Positions 45,064 to 54,464 of a stretch of DNA of 64,000 bases are shown piece after piece. Source of the stretch: Phytohabitans rumicis (lineage in GTDB: Bacteria > Actinomycetota > Actinomycetes > Mycobacteriales > Micromonosporaceae); assembly GCF_011764445.1 (NCBI RefSeq), contig NZ_BLPG01000001.1:9539316-9603315 (forward strand). Reading direction: 5' to 3'. Numbering within the stretch: the first letter of the stretch is position 1; every line of letters begins with the position of its first letter. Position numbers and translations under genes: made by a program. The notes under the pieces are model-generated. The model did no database searches and was not told the DNA's origin. It worked only from the letters and a program-made list of their open reading frames with translations.

Positions 45064-45599
45064 GCACAGGTCGCTGGCGGACTCGCTCGACGAACGTTTC
45101 GGCATCCTCCATACGGCCAGCCAGTCGAGCGTCCTTCCCGATCTCCTTTGCAGGTCGAGCGCCGCCAACCGAACGGCTGGCACATGTGGGCCGCGTCGGC
45201 CGCTGCCTGGCCACGGATACCAGGCGGCGGCCGGCAGCGGACCCGGCCCACACGTCAGGCTCACGCTCAACCCAGACCCGGCACCTACACCCTGCCCACC
45301 AACTACTACGACCGCACCAGCCGAATCCCTCGCCGGCACGTCCAGCCTTCCCAACCGGGTCGTAGCCCGCGGAGCCTCCCGTCAAGCTCATACAGGAAGA
45401 TCGGACGGTGTGCGTGGTCCGGACACCTGCTGCGCCACACATGCGCCCAGCACGAGGAATCGGTGCGCACGTCGACAGCTCACGCAGGCCGGCGGGTTGC
45501 TGCACTTCACGACTTCACCGGTGCGTACGTGCACGTGGCGGGCGCGTAGTCACGCCTGTCGGGCCTGGTTGGTTAGTGCGCGACGAGGTCGAGCCGGGG
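45064..45599. other. Intergenic stretch without supportable gene
   Basis: Open frames exist on both strands, but none has a ribosome site, consistent codon bias or recognisable sequence. The region may hold decayed DNA between the secreted protein and the convergent hydrolase. Confidence 0.4.
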
Positions 45600-46460
45600 C
45601 TAGGTAGCGGGCGGTGCCGCGCGGCGGGCGAGGAATGCCTCCACAGTCGCCGCGAAGGTGGCTGGGTCGTCCACCCAAGGGAAGTGCCCGGCTCTGGGCA
45701 GCACCGCCAGGTCGGCGTTGTGGAGAAGGGCGGCCAGGTCGCGTACGGCCGCGGACGTTGGCCAGATGTCGTACTCACCGACCACCAACAGCACCGGCAC
45801 CGTGAGCGCCGCGAGCCGTTTCGGCAGCGTCGGGTCCGGTTCGAAGCCGGTGTAGAACCCGTCCGTGGCCGGCTGGGCGAATTGGGCGGGCTCGGCGGCG
45901 GCCTGCGCCTGGGCCGCGGCGTCCCACCGCCCATACAGCAGCGGCGCCGACAGCCAGCGGTACCGCTCCAGGTCCTGCGGCGATGTGGCCTCGGCGCGCA
46001 GGGCGGCGACCGCGTCGGCGTACCACGGCTCATGCTCCCGTCGGGCCAGCACCTCGTCCACGCCAAGGTCGGACTGGATACCAACCACGCGCAGGGACGG
46101 ATCGATCAGCACAAGACGGTCGAGCCGGTGCGGATGCTCGGCCGCGTACAACAGGCAGATCCCACCGCTCGCCGAGTGTCCAAACAGGTCAATCCGATCC
46201 AGCCCAAGGTGGCCGCGCAGCGCCTCGACGTCCTCGACGAGCCGGTCGACCTGGTACGTCGTGGGATCCCGCGGGGCCCGCGACGCGCCCGTGCCGCGGT
46301 TGTCCAGCAGGATCAACGTCCGGTGATCGCTGAGACCGCCCAACTCACCGAGGTACTCGACGGCCTGACCCGGACCACCCGGGACGCACACCAGGGGCGG
46401 ACCTGAGCCGACCACCCGATATGCCAGGTCCGTGCCGTCCCAGGAGCGAAAACGCAGCAT
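45600..46460 (-). CDS. Alpha/beta hydrolase (proline-iminopeptidase-like)
   Basis: A 286-residue alpha/beta hydrolase. The oxyanion region is VCVPGGPGQAVEYLG, the nucleophile elbow GHSASGG, the acid VVGEYDIWP and the histidine AGHFPWVDDP. The HGGPG-like start and DNRGTGAS fit the prolyl-iminopeptidase/esterase subgroup. ATG 46460 gives the family N-terminus (RFRSWDGTDLAYRVVG). The substrate is unknown. Confidence 0.88.
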   Translation of the reverse strand: MLRFRSWDGTDLAYRVVGSGPPLVCVPGGPGQAVEYLGELGGLSDHRTLILLDNRGTGASRAPRDPTTYQVDRLVEDVEALRGHLGLDRIDLFGHSASGGICLLYAAEHPHRLDRLVLIDPSLRVVGIQSDLGVDEVLARREHEPWYADAVAALRAEATSPQDLERYRWLSAPLLYGRWDAAAQAQAAAEPAQFAQPATDGFYTGFEPDPTLPKRLAALTVPVLLVVGEYDIWPTSAAVRDLAALLHNADLAVLPRAGHFPWVDDPATFAATVEAFLARRAAPPAT

Positions 46461-46870
46461 GCGACCCAAGTCTGCCACGAACCCTGGCGAGGTAAGACCA
46501 CGTTGGCTACGGTCACCGCGCCGACAGCTCCGCGCACGATCAGTGCCAGCAGATGCCGCCAGCCGGCCGCCTCGGTGTCCTGACGGTCCGCGTGGAACAC
46601 GACGCTTGTCGGCCGGGTCGCGACGGAATGGCCGACGCGGCGGCAACGGTCGCGGGCCGGACCGCCCGCACTGGGTCCGACCGCTTCCGCGAAGACCCTG
46701 AAGGTGGGTTATGAGGGACAGAGCCTTGCAGGCTGTGGTCCTCAACGCCCTGGAACTCAGGTGGGAAAGCGCGGTTCGAGTGTCGAGCCGAGAAGCTACG
46801 GCTTCCTTGAGCGACGACAATGCCATCATGCTCATACATACCGGCCGCACCCCGCACCCAAGAGGTTCAG
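46461..46870. other. Intergenic stretch, promoters only
   Basis: This 410-base divergent gap separates the hydrolase from the small gene at 46871. I see no supportable reading frame or RNA structure. It should contain both promoters. Confidence 0.4.
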
Positions 46871-47143
46871 ATGCTCTACCAGAGCCCTGCTGACTATTGC
46901 GCCGAGTACGCCAAAGCGCATAACCGCAACAAAACTGATGAATTCGGCGCCGTGTCCACACTGGAAAAGGTGACTGTCGTCAGCGAGACCCCGGACACGG
47001 CGCGGGTCGAGGCGCTCTGGTTCACATGTGGCCACGACCCGGATTCCGGGTACTACGACGTTTTTGAGCGCACCGCCTTCGTCCTGGTCAAGCGGTACAA
47101 CGGGTGGCGCCTGCACTCCGAAGAAGATCTCGGCTACGAGTGA
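46871..47143 (+). CDS. Small hypothetical protein
   Basis: A 90-residue soluble protein from ATG 46871, preceded by AAGAGG. It reads as an alpha+beta domain (SPADYCAEYAKAHNR, VEALWFTCGHDPDSGYYDVF, TAFVLVKRYNGWRLHSEEDL), similar in outline to small NTF2/SnoaL-like folds. It is AT-richer than its surroundings in the first half, which may indicate transfer. No function assigned. Confidence 0.55.
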   Translation: MLYQSPADYCAEYAKAHNRNKTDEFGAVSTLEKVTVVSETPDTARVEALWFTCGHDPDSGYYDVFERTAFVLVKRYNGWRLHSEEDLGYE

Positions 47144-47386
47144 CAACTGATTAGCATCTCCGACCCTGCACTCCCCGCCTGTCCATCCTCTGACCAGGTT
47201 TCTTCGCGGCTACCTCGTACGGAGCCTGTCTTGATACTTCGGGTGGGGATGGCACGGGCACGGCAAGGTTGGTGAGTGTGTAGCCGAGGGCTCTGTGTTG
47301 ATGTCCAGAGTGGATTCGACGCTAGTACGGCAGCCCGGGATCGTTATGTAGATGATCGACGATGTAATGGGTGGAGTGGGTGCTGG

Positions 47387-47905
47387 TCAGCCGAGTGACC
47401 GTCGGTATCGCACGATGGTCCGTAGGACGCCGCGTGTCTTGTCCTGCTTGACTGCCTTGTCCGCCAGCCAGCCGTTCGCTTCGTAGAAGCGCCGAGCCCG
47501 GTGATTTGTCTCCAGTACCCACAGGGTCGCCTGTCGATAGCCAGCCTCGCCCAGCGCGTTGACGGACGCTGTCATGAGCAGCGCGCCGACGCCCGCGCCC
47601 CAGACGGCCGGCAGAAGGTAGATGGCCGTGATCTCGCCGACCGTGAGCGGGTCGGCGTCCTGGTCTCGTGTCGGGCACAGATCGGCGAACCCGACGATGC
47701 CATCGTCGTTGTCAGCCACCAGCGTCGCGGAGCGTGGCCAGTCCGCTTCGGCCAGGATCCGCTCCCATACCTCGCGCCGCCGGCCTGTTTCCTGACTGTC
47801 CGGATCGTCCTGGGGCAACAGTCCTTGATACGCCGCCCGCGATGAGGCCACGTGTACCACGGCTATCGCCAGCGCGTCGGTGACATCGGCACGACGAACC
47901 CGCAT
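47387..47905 (-). CDS. GNAT-family N-acetyltransferase
   Basis: A 172-residue GNAT. It has RRADVTDALAIAVVHVASSRAAYQGLL, the beta4 strand EITAIYLLPAVWGAGVGALLM with the acetyl-CoA loop, and the C-terminal ATLWVLETNHRARRFYEANGW. ATG 47905 is preferred over 47914 because CCAGG lies 9 bases upstream rather than adjacent. The substrate is unknown. Confidence 0.88.
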   Translation of the reverse strand: MRVRRADVTDALAIAVVHVASSRAAYQGLLPQDDPDSQETGRRREVWERILAEADWPRSATLVADNDDGIVGFADLCPTRDQDADPLTVGEITAIYLLPAVWGAGVGALLMTASVNALGEAGYRQATLWVLETNHRARRFYEANGWLADKAVKQDKTRGVLRTIVRYRRSLG

Positions 47906-48142
47906 GACTGCCATCCTGGCGGACCCGCCCCGCCGAGCAAACTGGTTACCGGACCCGCCTTGACAACGACCAGCCTCCGTGATGAGTGCTGCCGGCCCAA
48001 GGTGACCGCCGCCCTGCTCAAATCAACAGCCTGACCATCGCAGCCGACCTCCCCGCCGCCGAAAACGTGGCCCGCGTAGCGGCCCCGCGAGAGGGGACCG
48101 CTGGCCGACCGAAACGTCGGCCGACGAGGCGATCATTCAGGA

Positions 48143-48173
48143 GCCACGCCGAGCTCGGCGAGCTCGGCGTGGC
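48143..48173 (-). terminator. Perfect long hairpin after the FAD monooxygenase
   Basis: GCCACGCCGAGCTC (48143-48156) pairs perfectly with GAGCTCGGCGTGGC (48160-48173) around a 3-base GGC loop, 10 bases beyond the stop at 48184. It terminates the three-gene operon 48184-51374. Confidence 0.85.
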
Positions 48174-48183
48174 CCAGTTCCGC

Positions 48184-49722
48184 TTACCTGATGCGGGGTG
48201 TGCCGAACCAGCCGGAGAGTGCTTCTCGCAGCGCGGGCGCGGCGGTGTCGTCAGGTTCGTCGAGGGTTGCGGCCCAGGCGATGTGGGCGTCCGGACGGAT
48301 CAGCAGGACGTCAGCCGGTCGCTGATCGGTTTTGGCGGTGTGGATGTCGACGCGATCCTGCCAGTCTCGGGTGGTCCGGCGAAGGTCTGGGCGGTCGGCG
48401 AGGTCGAGGAGGATGGGCCGTGCGGGGTGCATGAGTTCCGCGACGCTGGTGATGCCCTGGTCGGTGTGCAGGGTGAGGTTGGGGGTGAAGGTGCCGGCCA
48501 ACGCGTGGTGGTGGGAGCCGGGCATCGGGTAGCGGATGTCGGTGCCGGCGACCAGCGCTCCCATCCGGCGCAGCGGCTGCTCGTCGGCGAGCAGTTCCTG
48601 GAAGACTTCCCGGAGCGCGTCAGCGGCCGGGTCGTGCCCGCGCCGCAGTGCCACCTGAGCTCGGGTGTGCAGCATGGTGCGGGTGCCGGCGAAGTGGCGT
48701 TCGTCGTGGTAAGTGTCCAACAGGCCGGCCGGCGCCTGGCCGTGGATGTCGGCGGCCAGCTTCCAGGCCAGGTTGACCGCGTCGAGCATGCCGGCGTTGA
48801 GTGCCACACCGGTGGCGGGGAACAGATGCGCCGCATCACCGGCCAGCAGGATGCGCCCGTCACGGTATCGTTCGGCCTGCCGAGCCTTGAAGGTGAACCG
48901 TGACAGCCGAATCGGTTCTCCCACCGGCAGATCCGCGCCGAGTACCCGGCGGATGCTGTCCTGGAGTTCGGTTACGGTCATCGGTGTGTCGTCGTCGTAT
49001 TCGGTGGTCTCGTCTTCGATCGTGTAGAGGGAGACGACCTTGGAAGCCGGCGATGAGCCGACTCCGAGCAGACCCTGACCGGTCCGGGTGAAACCCGCGC
49101 GGATCGTGCCGAAGCCGGGGACATCGAGATCACCGTTGCCGCGCACGCTCACCGTTTCCGGCAAGGTGACCTGGGCCAGCCGGTTGACCTCGGGATAGGT
49201 GGTGCCGGGGAACGGAATGCCGGCCCAGTCACGGACCCGGCTGCGCGCGCCGTCACAACCCACGAGGTAGCGGGCGATCACCCGGTACGGCCCATCCGGT
49301 CCCCGCACGTCCACGGTCACCGCGGCGTCGTCCTGGCTCACCCCGATCACCTCGTGCCCGCGGCGGATGTCGACACCGAGTTCGTCGGCGCGTTCGCCGA
49401 GCAACTGTTCAAGCTGCTGTTGCGGCAGCGGCAGGGCGTGCATCGGGGGATCCGCCAGCTGGGTGAAGTCCAGATGCACACCGCCGAACGGGAATCGGGG
49501 CGCCGGAACGGGGCCGGTGCAGGCTGCCTCGAATCGTTCCAGCAAGCCCCGGCAGCGCAGCAGCTGAAGGATCTGCCCGCCGAGACCACCGGCCTTCGGG
49601 GTGTCCCGGCGCTGCGGCAGCCGCTCCAACACCAGCGGTCGCACACCGGCCAAACGCAGTTCAGCAGCCAGCATGAGACCTGTCGGGCCAGCGCCCACAA
49701 TGATCACGTCGGCCTCTATCAC
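48184..49722 (-). CDS. FAD-dependent aromatic hydroxylase (rifampicin-monooxygenase-like)
   Basis: A 512-residue class A flavoprotein monooxygenase. It has DVIIVGAGPTGLMLAAEL (FAD loop), LVGCDGARSRVRDWAGIPFPG (DG motif), ILLAGDAAHLFPATGVALNAGM (GD motif) and a thioredoxin-like C-terminal domain (DVLLIRPDAHIAWAA). The group includes antibiotic-inactivating enzymes and polyketide hydroxylases. GTG 49722 overlaps the corrected stop of the upstream serine hydrolase (GTGA), so both are co-translated. An antibiotic-modifying role is plausible but unproven. Confidence 0.88.
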   Translation of the reverse strand: MIEADVIIVGAGPTGLMLAAELRLAGVRPLVLERLPQRRDTPKAGGLGGQILQLLRCRGLLERFEAACTGPVPAPRFPFGGVHLDFTQLADPPMHALPLPQQQLEQLLGERADELGVDIRRGHEVIGVSQDDAAVTVDVRGPDGPYRVIARYLVGCDGARSRVRDWAGIPFPGTTYPEVNRLAQVTLPETVSVRGNGDLDVPGFGTIRAGFTRTGQGLLGVGSSPASKVVSLYTIEDETTEYDDDTPMTVTELQDSIRRVLGADLPVGEPIRLSRFTFKARQAERYRDGRILLAGDAAHLFPATGVALNAGMLDAVNLAWKLAADIHGQAPAGLLDTYHDERHFAGTRTMLHTRAQVALRRGHDPAADALREVFQELLADEQPLRRMGALVAGTDIRYPMPGSHHHALAGTFTPNLTLHTDQGITSVAELMHPARPILLDLADRPDLRRTTRDWQDRVDIHTAKTDQRPADVLLIRPDAHIAWAATLDEPDDTAAPALREALSGWFGTPRIR

Positions 49723-51040
49723 TTGCCACTCCGTTCGCGGTCGTTCGTCGGCTGAGCAGACACGGTCGGTCTATCCTGCCCGCCGCAGAACACCTCCTTG
49801 ACAAGCCTGTCCACCAGCGTCGGGAAGTCCTTCGCCGGGCCTCTTGTGGCCTCGTCCACCCAGGTCACCGATGCGGTCAGGGTCGTGCTGCCGTCGGGTG
49901 AGCTGTACATCAGCGCCCCGTAGCCGTGCGGGGGCTGCCGTTGTGCTGGTAGACGGTGCCGCAGTTCGGGCCCAGATCTTGCACGAACAGGCCGAATCCG
50001 TAGTTGTACTTCCCGTACGGTTTGCGCATCTCGGCCAGCAGCGGGGCCGGCAGGAGCTTGCCGCTATTCAGCGCGGAGATGAACGTGTGAAGGTCCTGGG
50101 TGGTCGAGATCAGGTCACCGGCGCCGGCCAGGAGGGAGAGGTTCTGGCGGGAGATGTCGACTACCTTCTGCTGGCCGGCCTCCTGGTAGCGGTAGTAGCC
50201 GTGGGCGTGCGGCCCGGGCAGTTGCGTCCGGTTGCCCGGCACGACGGTGCCCTTCAGGCCGAGCGGCCGCAGGATCCGCCGCTGCATCTCCTGGGCGTAC
50301 GAGCGGCCGGTGACCTTCTCGATCAGCAGCAGGGCCAGCGTGTAGTTGGTGTTGGAGTAGCTCTGGTCCGCGCCCGGCTCAAACCGTGCCGGCTTGGACA
50401 ACGCCAGCCGTACCAGCTCTTCTGGCCGGTAGCTGTGGAACCTGTTTTCCAGCCACTCGTCGCCGGTGGCCGGGATCCCCGGCACGACCGTCCCGTCGTC
50501 GTAGTCCTCGCCGGTGTAGTTGAACAACCCGCTGGTGTGCTGCAGCATCATCCGCACTGTGATCCGCCGGTCCAGCCCGAGCGCGGGCAGGTAGCCAGCC
50601 ACCGGGGCGTCCAGCGCGATTTTGCCCTCCGCCACCAGTTGCAGCACCAGGGTCGCGGTGAAGGTCTTGGTGACGCTGCCCGCCCAGAACCGCCCGTTCG
50701 TCGGCGGCTTGGCGCTCTGGCCCAGCGTGCGCACACCGGCGCTGCCAGCCCACTCGCCCCGCTGATCGTGCACGCGCAGCTGCATCCCGGCAAAGCCGGC
50801 ATCGACGAACTCCTGGATGGCCTTCTGCAGCTCTGGGCGATCCTGCACGGCAGCGGCCTTCGGCACGGTCACGCTGCTGTCCGCACTGGCGATCCCGGGT
50901 GTGGCCGCCGCGGTCAGGAGCGCGGCGGCCAGCGCCGTGACCGCCACCGGCCGCAAGACCTTGCCGCGGATGACCGAACGCTGATGCACGCCGTAAACGC
51001 GCGCCCCGGTCTCCGTGGTCGCGGGGGATTGGGTTCTCAT
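49719..51040 (-). CDS. Secreted penicillin-binding-type serine hydrolase, single-base frameshift
   Basis: A D-alanyl-D-alanine-carboxypeptidase/class C beta-lactamase-fold protein. A signal peptide (VAVTALAAALLTAAATPGIASA) is followed by SVTK (SxxK), YSNTN (YxN) and a C-terminal HGYGALM taking the KTG position. One extra C (G on the plus strand, 49930-49934) joins the main frame, which otherwise stops at 49910, to the last 63 codons ending at 49719. Corrected length is 440 residues and its stop overlaps the monooxygenase start. Confidence 0.87.
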
Positions 51041-51061
51041 TCCTCGTCCTTAGTGTCGCGC

Positions 51062-51374
51062 TCAGGCGAACAGCTCGCCGAGCGATTCGGGGGTCGATGG
51101 GGATGGGCCGGGATGGTAGGCCGGCAGCTGCGTGCCCATCAGCTCGCCTACCAGGAAGTCGCAGGCGCGCTGGCTATAGCCGCGCACGTCGATCTCCCCT
51201 CAGCGGCGTCGATGGCCGCAGCATCAACTCGAACTGCCGCGAGCCGGTCGACGCCCGCAGGACGGGCCTGGGGCCGGTGCCGATCCGGGCGGTGACGCGG
51301 GCGATGGGTTCCAGTTCCCGACGCAGCGCGCCGGGTACGGCGTACCTCGCCGCCATGTCCAAGGGCATGCTCAT
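51062..51374 (-). CDS. Small hypothetical protein, first gene of serine hydrolase operon, frameshifted
   Basis: From ATG 51374 (or GTG 51389) the frame reads PLDMAARYAVPGALRRELEP and RASTGSRQFELMLRPSTPLR. Removing one C from the run 51196-51199 continues into EIDVRGYSQRACDFLVGELM and ends SLGELFA at 51064-51062, giving 103 residues. The stop lies 21 bases before the serine hydrolase start. No recognised family. A GATAAC dyad sits 51 bases upstream. Confidence 0.6.
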
Positions 51375-51424
51375 ACCCTGCTTGGACACCGGACCCCGAT
51401 CAACGACAACTTCGCACGCCGTGC

Positions 51425-51442
51425 GATAACGCGCGAGTTATC
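51425..51442. promoter_or_regulatory. Second GATAAC-N6-GTTATC dyad
   Basis: GATAACGCGCGAGTTATC has both arms and spacer length identical to the dyad at 23985-24002, even sharing the first three spacer bases (GCG). It lies upstream of the small gene, serine hydrolase and FAD monooxygenase operon, and also in the gap leading to the plus-strand S41 peptidase. Confidence 0.7.
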
Positions 51443-51577
51443 AAAGGCGAGGGCCGCGAGCGCGACGCCACGGACCGGCCCGGCCGAAGCGGCCATCGCG
51501 GGGAAGGCTGATCATGCATACCGAAAGTGCCTATACGTCTTTGACGTTTTCGTAAGGGCAGTGCTCTACTTCCTGCC

Positions 51578-52482
51578 GTGACGACCCTGACGAAGCTTCA
51601 GCCTGCCCCTGTCATCGACGAGATAGCCAGGCTGCTGACCGAGCACTACGTTTTCCCTGAGATAGCCGAGCAGCTCGCCGGTCTGCTACAACGACGCCTC
51701 GCCGAGGGCGCCTATGACGTCGACGGTGCCGAGGAGCTCGCCCGTCTGGTCACCGCGGACCTGCAGTCCGCCAACGACGACAGACACCTGAGACTGAAGC
51801 ACCACGCCGACCCGGTGCCCTCCCAGCAGGGGCAGCCACCCTGGCCTCCATGCGCCGGGACTTCGACACCTCGCTGGGCGGTGCGCCCCGGGTGGAGTTG
51901 CTCGGCGGAGGGGTCGCCGTGGTGGAGCTGGCGCCGATGCTGTTTCCGCTCGAGTGGGCCGCCGAACCGCTGAGCGCCGCGCTCACCCTGGCCTCCCGCG
52001 CCCAGGCGCTGATCGTGGACCTTCGCGCCAACCGGGGTGGCGACCCGGACACGGTCGCCTTCATCTGCAGTTACCTATTGGACGAGCGCACTCACCTCAA
52101 CACCATGTACTGGCGCGACGGCGAGCGCAGCGAGCAGTCCTGGAGCCTGCCGCACGTTCCCGGCGCGCGCTTCGGTGGCAGCAAACCGTTGTATGTATTG
52201 TCCAGTGACAACACCTTCTCTGCCGCTGAGGAGCTGGCGTACGACCTGCAGCAACTCGGCCGCGCCGTGGTCGTCGGCGAGCGCACCCGCGGCGGCGCCC
52301 ATCCGTGCAAGGGCTGGACCGTGCACCCACACCTGGAAACCACCGTCCCCACTGGCCGCGCCATCAACCCCGTCTCCGGCGCGAACTGGGAGGGCACCGG
52401 TGTGCAGCCGGACGTCCCTTGCACTGCTGCTGAGTCCCTCGACCAGGCGCACGCACTGGCCCTCGGTCGACTGGCAGGCTAA
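51578..52482 (+). CDS. S41-family peptidase, single-base frameshift
   Basis: An N-terminal helical domain (VIDEIARLLTEHYVFPEIAEQLAGLL) is followed, after one missing G in the run 51829-51832, by the S41 fold in the next frame: LIVDLRANRGGDPDTVAFICSYL, SSDNTFSAAEELAYDL with the catalytic serine, and GERTRGGAHP. Corrected length is 301 residues. There is no PDZ domain or signal peptide, as in the small interphotoreceptor-retinol-binding-like S41 group. The physiological substrate is unknown. Confidence 0.87.
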
Positions 52483-52684
52483 CGCATCCAGCTCATCGAC
52501 AGTGTGGTACCCAAAGTCGTTCGAGCTTGGCGCGCACGCCTTCGGTGTCCTTCGCGGCGGATGATGTCCACAATGGTCGCAGCGCCGGTGTGTGGACCAG
52601 CAGCGGGGCCGGTCAACTGCAGCGGCCGCGCCGCGAACGCCAACGACCCTTGTACCAACGAAAGTCCCGCACCGGGCCAGCTAT

Positions 52685-52782
52685 GGAGATTTTGAGGTTA
52701 GGTTCAGGATCGAGTTCTGAGCTACCGCGATGTCCGTCGCGGTCCGTGCCGTCGCTCCCGCGGCCTCGCCCTGCGCGGTCCA
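52685..52782 (-). repeat. Dispersed repeat, copy B
   Basis: This copy matches copy A (25924-26030) in long blocks, including AGGATCGAGTTCTGAGCT, GCCGTCGCTCCCGCGGCC and CGCGGTCCAC, in the same order and orientation. On the minus strand it reads LWTAQGEAAGATARTAT and AVAQNSILNLTSK. Confidence 0.65.
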
Positions 52783-52901
52783 CAATCGACAGACGAACGG
52801 TGCCGGTGGGTATGCGGACGGCGGACCGTTTCCGATAGGGAGGAAGAGCCGGTCAGCTTGTTCGCGGTAGCACTCCACCTCTGGCCCAGGGGCTGTGGGT
52901 T

Positions 52902-52970
52902 GTGGGACGCGGAGGGTGAGGCCGCGGGAGCAACGGCACGGACCGCGACGGGCGTCGCGGCAGCTCAACA
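52902..52970 (+). repeat. Dispersed repeat, copy C (inverted)
   Basis: This copy reads LWDAEGEAAGATARTATGVAA on the plus strand, so it is inverted relative to copy B 120 bases away. The shared core is GAGGCCGCGGGAGCAACGGC and GGACCGCGACGGG. It lacks the AQNSIL end of the other copies. Confidence 0.55.
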
Positions 52971-53279
52971 TCTTTTGATTTCCTCACCCTCACCGCGAGA
53001 GGTCTCTAGAGCCGTTCTCGTCGACTTGGTAGACATCAACTGGGCGCTGGCCTTTCGGGAAGCTGCACGTGCGTTGCGGCAAGGGGTGCCCGCGGCGCCG
53101 GGCCGCGAGGGCCGCCGGTGTGGGTAGTGGGCCGGAATCCGCGGCTGGTTCGCGCGAGCGGCATCCGTCTCCGAACGCCACGGTGTTACTCATCCCTCCG
53201 GTGCGGCCGGCCTCGACAGCCAGCTGACACAAGATTTGGTGGCCCGGCTTGGGGTGGAGACGCTTGGGTTCGCGGGAAC

Positions 53280-53789
53280 TCATGGAACTTGGTCAGCGGG
53301 CGAGGGCGGGCGACCTTCTCGCTGTGTAGCAGTGGGGCGCCGCCGATGCACTTTCTCCGTATGATGAAGATCACCGATTGTTGGGCCGTGAGTCCCGTGG
53401 TGCGGTCGCAGCGCCGTGCCTGACGCTGGCCACGGGTCACCGGTGTCCACCGTGGTCTCCTTCATGGCTGGTCGCTGATGGGCGCGCATAGGCGGCGCGT
53501 GGGCATGCGCAATCCTGCCCGCGGGATGGCTGGGGTTCTGGTGGCGAGGGCCCGCAGCGGGCGCGGGCAAGGATGTGGGGCACGCTGGGCACGCGCGGTG
53601 GCCGTGGCGGCCTGCGGGCTTCGAGGTCAGGACCCGGGTCGGTGGTTCAGCGCGTGCGGCCGCCCGCGCAGGCCCGGGTGGGTGGCGGGTGTAGACGGCG
53701 TCGCCCCGGCGGATCGCTACCACGGCGGCGGTGTCCGGGTCGGTGACGATGTCGTCGTAACAGACCGCTCCTGCCGGTGGCTGACACAT
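53280..53789 (-). CDS. Uncertain small protein
   Basis: ATG 53789 starts CQPPAGAVCYDDIVTDPDTA and VVAIRRGDAVYTRHPP with good third-position GC. After about 40 codons the frame becomes a proline/arginine/histidine-rich string without coding bias, so only the start may be real. No family recognised. The alternative is chance. Confidence 0.25.
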   Translation of the reverse strand: MCQPPAGAVCYDDIVTDPDTAAVVAIRRGDAVYTRHPPGPARAAARAEPPTRVLTSKPAGRHGHRACPACPTSLPAPAAGPRHQNPSHPAGRIAHAHAPPMRAHQRPAMKETTVDTGDPWPASGTALRPHHGTHGPTIGDLHHTEKVHRRRPTATQREGRPPSPADQVP

Positions 53790-53864
53790 ACTGCCGGGAC
53801 GGACGATCCCTTTTGATCGAACACCATCTATTCTTACCTCCGTCGTTCTACCGATGGAGGCAAG

Positions 53865-54100
53865 ATGCGCAGACTCAAGATGGCGATCGTGGCGACGATC
53901 CTGGTCGGCTCGACGGTGTTCGTCGGGGCCGCGCCCGCGCACGCCACACCCATCCTTCGTGGCGTCGTCTACGACTACTCGGAATGTGTCCGGATCGGCA
54001 ACTACGGCATCCAGAACTACGGCTGGACCGGCCCGCTCCAGTGCGTCTGGTATCCGACTGGCAGCAGCTACCCCCGGGCTACTGGTTCATCTACGCCTGA
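53865..54100 (+). CDS. Small secreted peptide, single-base frameshift
   Basis: GGAGGCAAG precedes ATG 53865. A signal peptide (MAIVATILVGSTVFVGAAPAHA) leads to a mature domain of about 50 residues with two cysteines (YSECVRIG, PLQCVWYP) and many glycines and tyrosines. Adding one C to the run 54071-54075 gives PPGYWFIYA and TGA at 54098-54100, for 78 residues. Uncorrected, the frame runs 370 codons into the DinB gene, which is not believable. Confidence 0.7.
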
Positions 54101-54464
54101 CGCGCACCGTGCGCAGCAACGGACCGAGCGGGCGGCAGCCTGGAGCGTCTGTTTCTGCTCAGGTACCACACGTAGGCCACCTGATAGACCACTGTCCTCA
54201 TGGGCCGGTGCAGCCCTGGCCGGCCTATGGGGAATGCTCACGAATTTCACCCAAAGAGCAGAACCCCCACACGTGAACCTAATGTGGTGTCACATTCAGG
54301 TCTTGCCCTCCCAGCCGTACCCCACACCACGCCGACGGCCACCGCGGTCGGATACGCGCTCGCACCCGCCAGCAGCGCGTCGAGGCTGGCGAGCCTGCCT
54401 ACAGCATCCCTACCTCACTCTCCGCGCTGGTGGTTTTGTCGTACCGGGCTCCTACGATGTGCCG
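54101..54464. other. Intergenic stretch without supportable gene
   Basis: The frame open across this region is an artefact of the shift at 54071-54075. I see no ribosome site or family signal, and no hairpin with a T-run. Confidence 0.4.

Larger units (their letters stand above)
52483..53279. other. Gene-poor stretch carrying repeat copies B and C
   Basis: No supportable gene. It contains two copies of the dispersed repeat in inverted orientation, and open frames without ribosome sites or family signal. It resembles decayed or element-derived DNA. Confidence 0.4.

Noticed and set aside
45148-45549. A 133-residue plus-strand frame
   Set aside because: No ribosome site and coding bias fades after the first 20 codons. 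No family recognised.
49844-51295. A 483-residue plus-strand frame opposite the serine hydrolase
   Set aside because: No signal, no ribosome site and biased composition. The minus strand has SxxK and YxN motifs and a signal peptide.
52685-52970. Inverted copies B and C as ends of one transposon
   Set aside because: Only 120 bases separate them and no transposase lies between. They may be two independent remnants, so they are listed as repeats only.
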